NCBI GenBank assembly: GCA_963789255.1
Contig: CAWBJW010000001.1
Coordinates: 682,001-746,000 of the forward strand
Source: DATARH01 sp963789255
Lineage (GTDB): Bacteria; Pseudomonadota; Alphaproteobacteria; ATCC43930; CGMCC-115725
DNA length: 64,000 bases
Direction of reading: 5' to 3'
Of this stretch, positions 62,842 through 64,000 are shown in pieces (position 1 is the stretch's first letter; the number at the start of each line of letters is the position of its first letter). The notes below the pieces were generated by a model. That model was not told where the DNA came from. It worked only from the letters and a program-made list of their open reading frames with translations, and did no database searches. A program made the translations under genes and the position numbers.

Positions 62842-63717
62842 TCACCCTCCAACGATCTCGTCGGCGCGGTAGCCTTGGGCGTAAAGCAGGGCCGTCAGAT
62901 CGGCGTGGTCGATGCGCCAGCGCGCCACCGCGGCGACCGCCGGCTTGGCGCGGAAGGCGACACCGAGCCCGGCGGCCTCCAGCATTGGCAGGTCGTTGGC
63001 GCCGTCGCCGACGGCGAGCGTCGCCGATCGCGCCACAGCGCACTCCGCGGCCAGTGCCATCAGCGTGTCGCGTTTGGTCTCGCCGGTGACGATCGGTGCC
63101 TGGACCGTTCCGGCAATCCTTCCGTCGGCGACATCGAGCCGATTGGCAACGACCCGGTCGAACCCGAGCTCCGCGGCGATCCTGTCGGCGAAAACGGTAA
63201 ACCCGCCCGAGACCAGGGCGGTTCGCACCCCGCCCGCCCGCGCGGTCGCGACCAATGCCCGCGCTCCCGGCATCAGCCGGATACGCGATGCGGCGTCGTC
63301 GAGCACCGCAGCGGGCAGGCCCTTCAGCAGCGCCACCCGATCGGCGAGCGCGCCGGCGAAGTCGAGTTCGCCGTTCATCGCCCGCCGGGTGATCTCGGCG
63401 ACATGGGCGCGCCGCCCAATGAAATCGGCCAGCTCGTCGAGCATCTCGTTTTCGATGATTGTCGATTCGAGGTCGGCGACCAGCACGCGCTTGCGGCGGC
63501 CGGCCGGCCGCTGGACCAGCACGTCGATCGCGGCGCCGCCGATCGCCTGCCGGGCAGCGGTTGCGGCGGCTTGCCGATCGCTGCCGGCGAGGACGATGTC
63601 GCAGGCCGCGCCAGGGGCGAGCCACTCGGGCGCGCCGGCAACAGGCAGCGCTGCGGCAAGCGCGGCAACCAGGTCGGGCAGGATGCCTGCGGTGCCGGGG
63701 CCGGCGATCACTGTCAT
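62842..63717 (-). CDS. serB: Phosphoserine phosphatase
   Basis: 291 residues starting MTVIAGPGTAGILPDLVAAL. The HAD motif I is VLVADLESTIIENEMLDELA. Its second acidic position is Glu, not the common Asp (DLEST, not DMDST), a variant seen in alphaproteobacterial SerB proteins. Motif II is TALVSGGFTVFADRIAAELG and motif IV is LAVGDGANDLPMLEAAGLGV. The N-terminal ACT-like part is short. It makes serine from phosphoserine. It is convergent with degP and divergent from miaA with a 42-bp gap, the usual order in this class. Intact. Confidence 0.94.
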   Translation of the reverse strand: MTVIAGPGTAGILPDLVAALAAALPVAGAPEWLAPGAACDIVLAGSDRQAAATAARQAIGGAAIDVLVQRPAGRRKRVLVADLESTIIENEMLDELADFIGRRAHVAEITRRAMNGELDFAGALADRVALLKGLPAAVLDDAASRIRLMPGARALVATARAGGVRTALVSGGFTVFADRIAAELGFDRVVANRLDVADGRIAGTVQAPIVTGETKRDTLMALAAECAVARSATLAVGDGANDLPMLEAAGLGVAFRAKPAVAAVARWRIDHADLTALLYAQGYRADEIVGG

Positions 63718-63759
63718 GACCAGGCTCACGATGCGGCCTCCTTTGCCGGCTCGGACGAC

Positions 63760-64000
63760 GTGCCGAGATTGCTTCGTCGAAAAACTGCCCTGCCTCCGGT
63801 CATCCTGATCGCCGGGCCGACGGCGAGCGGCAAATCGGCGCTGGCGCTCGAATTGGCGGCGGCGTTCCGGGGCACGATCATCAACGCCGACAGCCTGCAG
63901 ATCTATCGCGATCTGCGCATCCTGACAGCACGCCCCGATGAAGCGGCGTTGGTCCGTGCGCCGCACCGGCTTTACGGCTTTCTCGATGCCGCCGAGCGCG
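63760..64000 (+). CDS. miaA: tRNA dimethylallyltransferase MiaA, N-terminal part (partial)
   Basis: Runs off the window. The frame from GTG 63760 reads VPRLLRRKTALPPVILIAGP, then TASGKSALALELAAAFRGTI with the P-loop and the conserved INADSLQIYRDLRILTARPD. MiaA adds a dimethylallyl group to A37 of tRNAs reading codons that start with U. The start is not certain, since no ATG is in frame nearby; GTG 63760 is the best choice. It is divergent from serB, as is common. Confidence 0.9.
   Translation, partial: MPRLLRRKTALPPVILIAGPTASGKSALALELAAAFRGTIINADSLQIYRDLRILTARPDEAALVRAPHRLYGFLDAAER

Overview
The window is high-GC DNA from an alphaproteobacterium, most likely of the Rhodospirillales or a near relative. 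This rests on a PopZ (DUF2497) gene between tolC and valS, an alphaproteobacterial SspB, a circularly permuted two-piece tmRNA with the tag AANDNFATEALAA, and the gene orders yajC-secD-secF-Mth938 and mrp/hflK-hflC-DUF2065-degP-serB/miaA. The genus cannot be fixed from the sequence.

Layout. 1-14.3 kb is core genome: the pcm end, tolC, popZ, valS, serS, surE, an NlpD-like lipoprotein, a DUF815 ATPase, yajC-secD-secF, an NDUFAF3-like (Mth938) gene and two small exported proteins. 14.3-19.4 kb is an accessory patch: an IS1595-family transposase, a DUF3800 gene broken by two direct copies of one 1165-bp IS630-family element, and remnants. 19.4-30.1 kb holds sodB, an NDUFAF6-like synthase-fold gene and a minus-strand acyl-CoA catabolic and branched-chain-type ABC transporter cluster (enoyl-CoA hydratase, acyl-CoA ligase, two acyl-CoA dehydrogenases, LivG/M/H), into which a MntA/HepT nucleotidyltransferase-HEPN pair has been inserted. 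30.3-35.2 kb is an array of three RHS cassettes with candidate toxin tips and immunity genes. 35.4-46.4 kb has a GlcG-type gene, a radical SAM gene, an Lrp regulator, a sulfite reductase and the URC-type uracil catabolism genes (urc1, urc4, upp), split by a lower-GC island of decayed genes (41.7-44.5 kb). 46.4-51.3 kb has an OmpA-domain protein, an ECF sigma/anti-sigma/periplasmic sensor-like cluster and class I fumarase. 51.4-64 kb is core genome again: hydrolase, LLM oxidoreductase, sspB, tmRNA, thyX, cdh, mrp, hflK-hflC, degP, serB and the start of miaA.

A striking feature runs through the window. At least thirteen conserved reading frames, including serS, surE, degP (twice), livG and an acyl-CoA ligase, are broken by what reads as one extra base each. 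No conserved core gene shows a missing base. Several of the extra bases are not in homopolymers. Residual insertion-type sequencing error is the simplest explanation, and genes described here as frame-disrupted are probably intact in the cell. The IS630 frameshift is different: it is a -1 shift on an A7 slippery run, identical in both copies, and is probably programmed. Palindromic REP-like repeats occupy many of the intergenic gaps.
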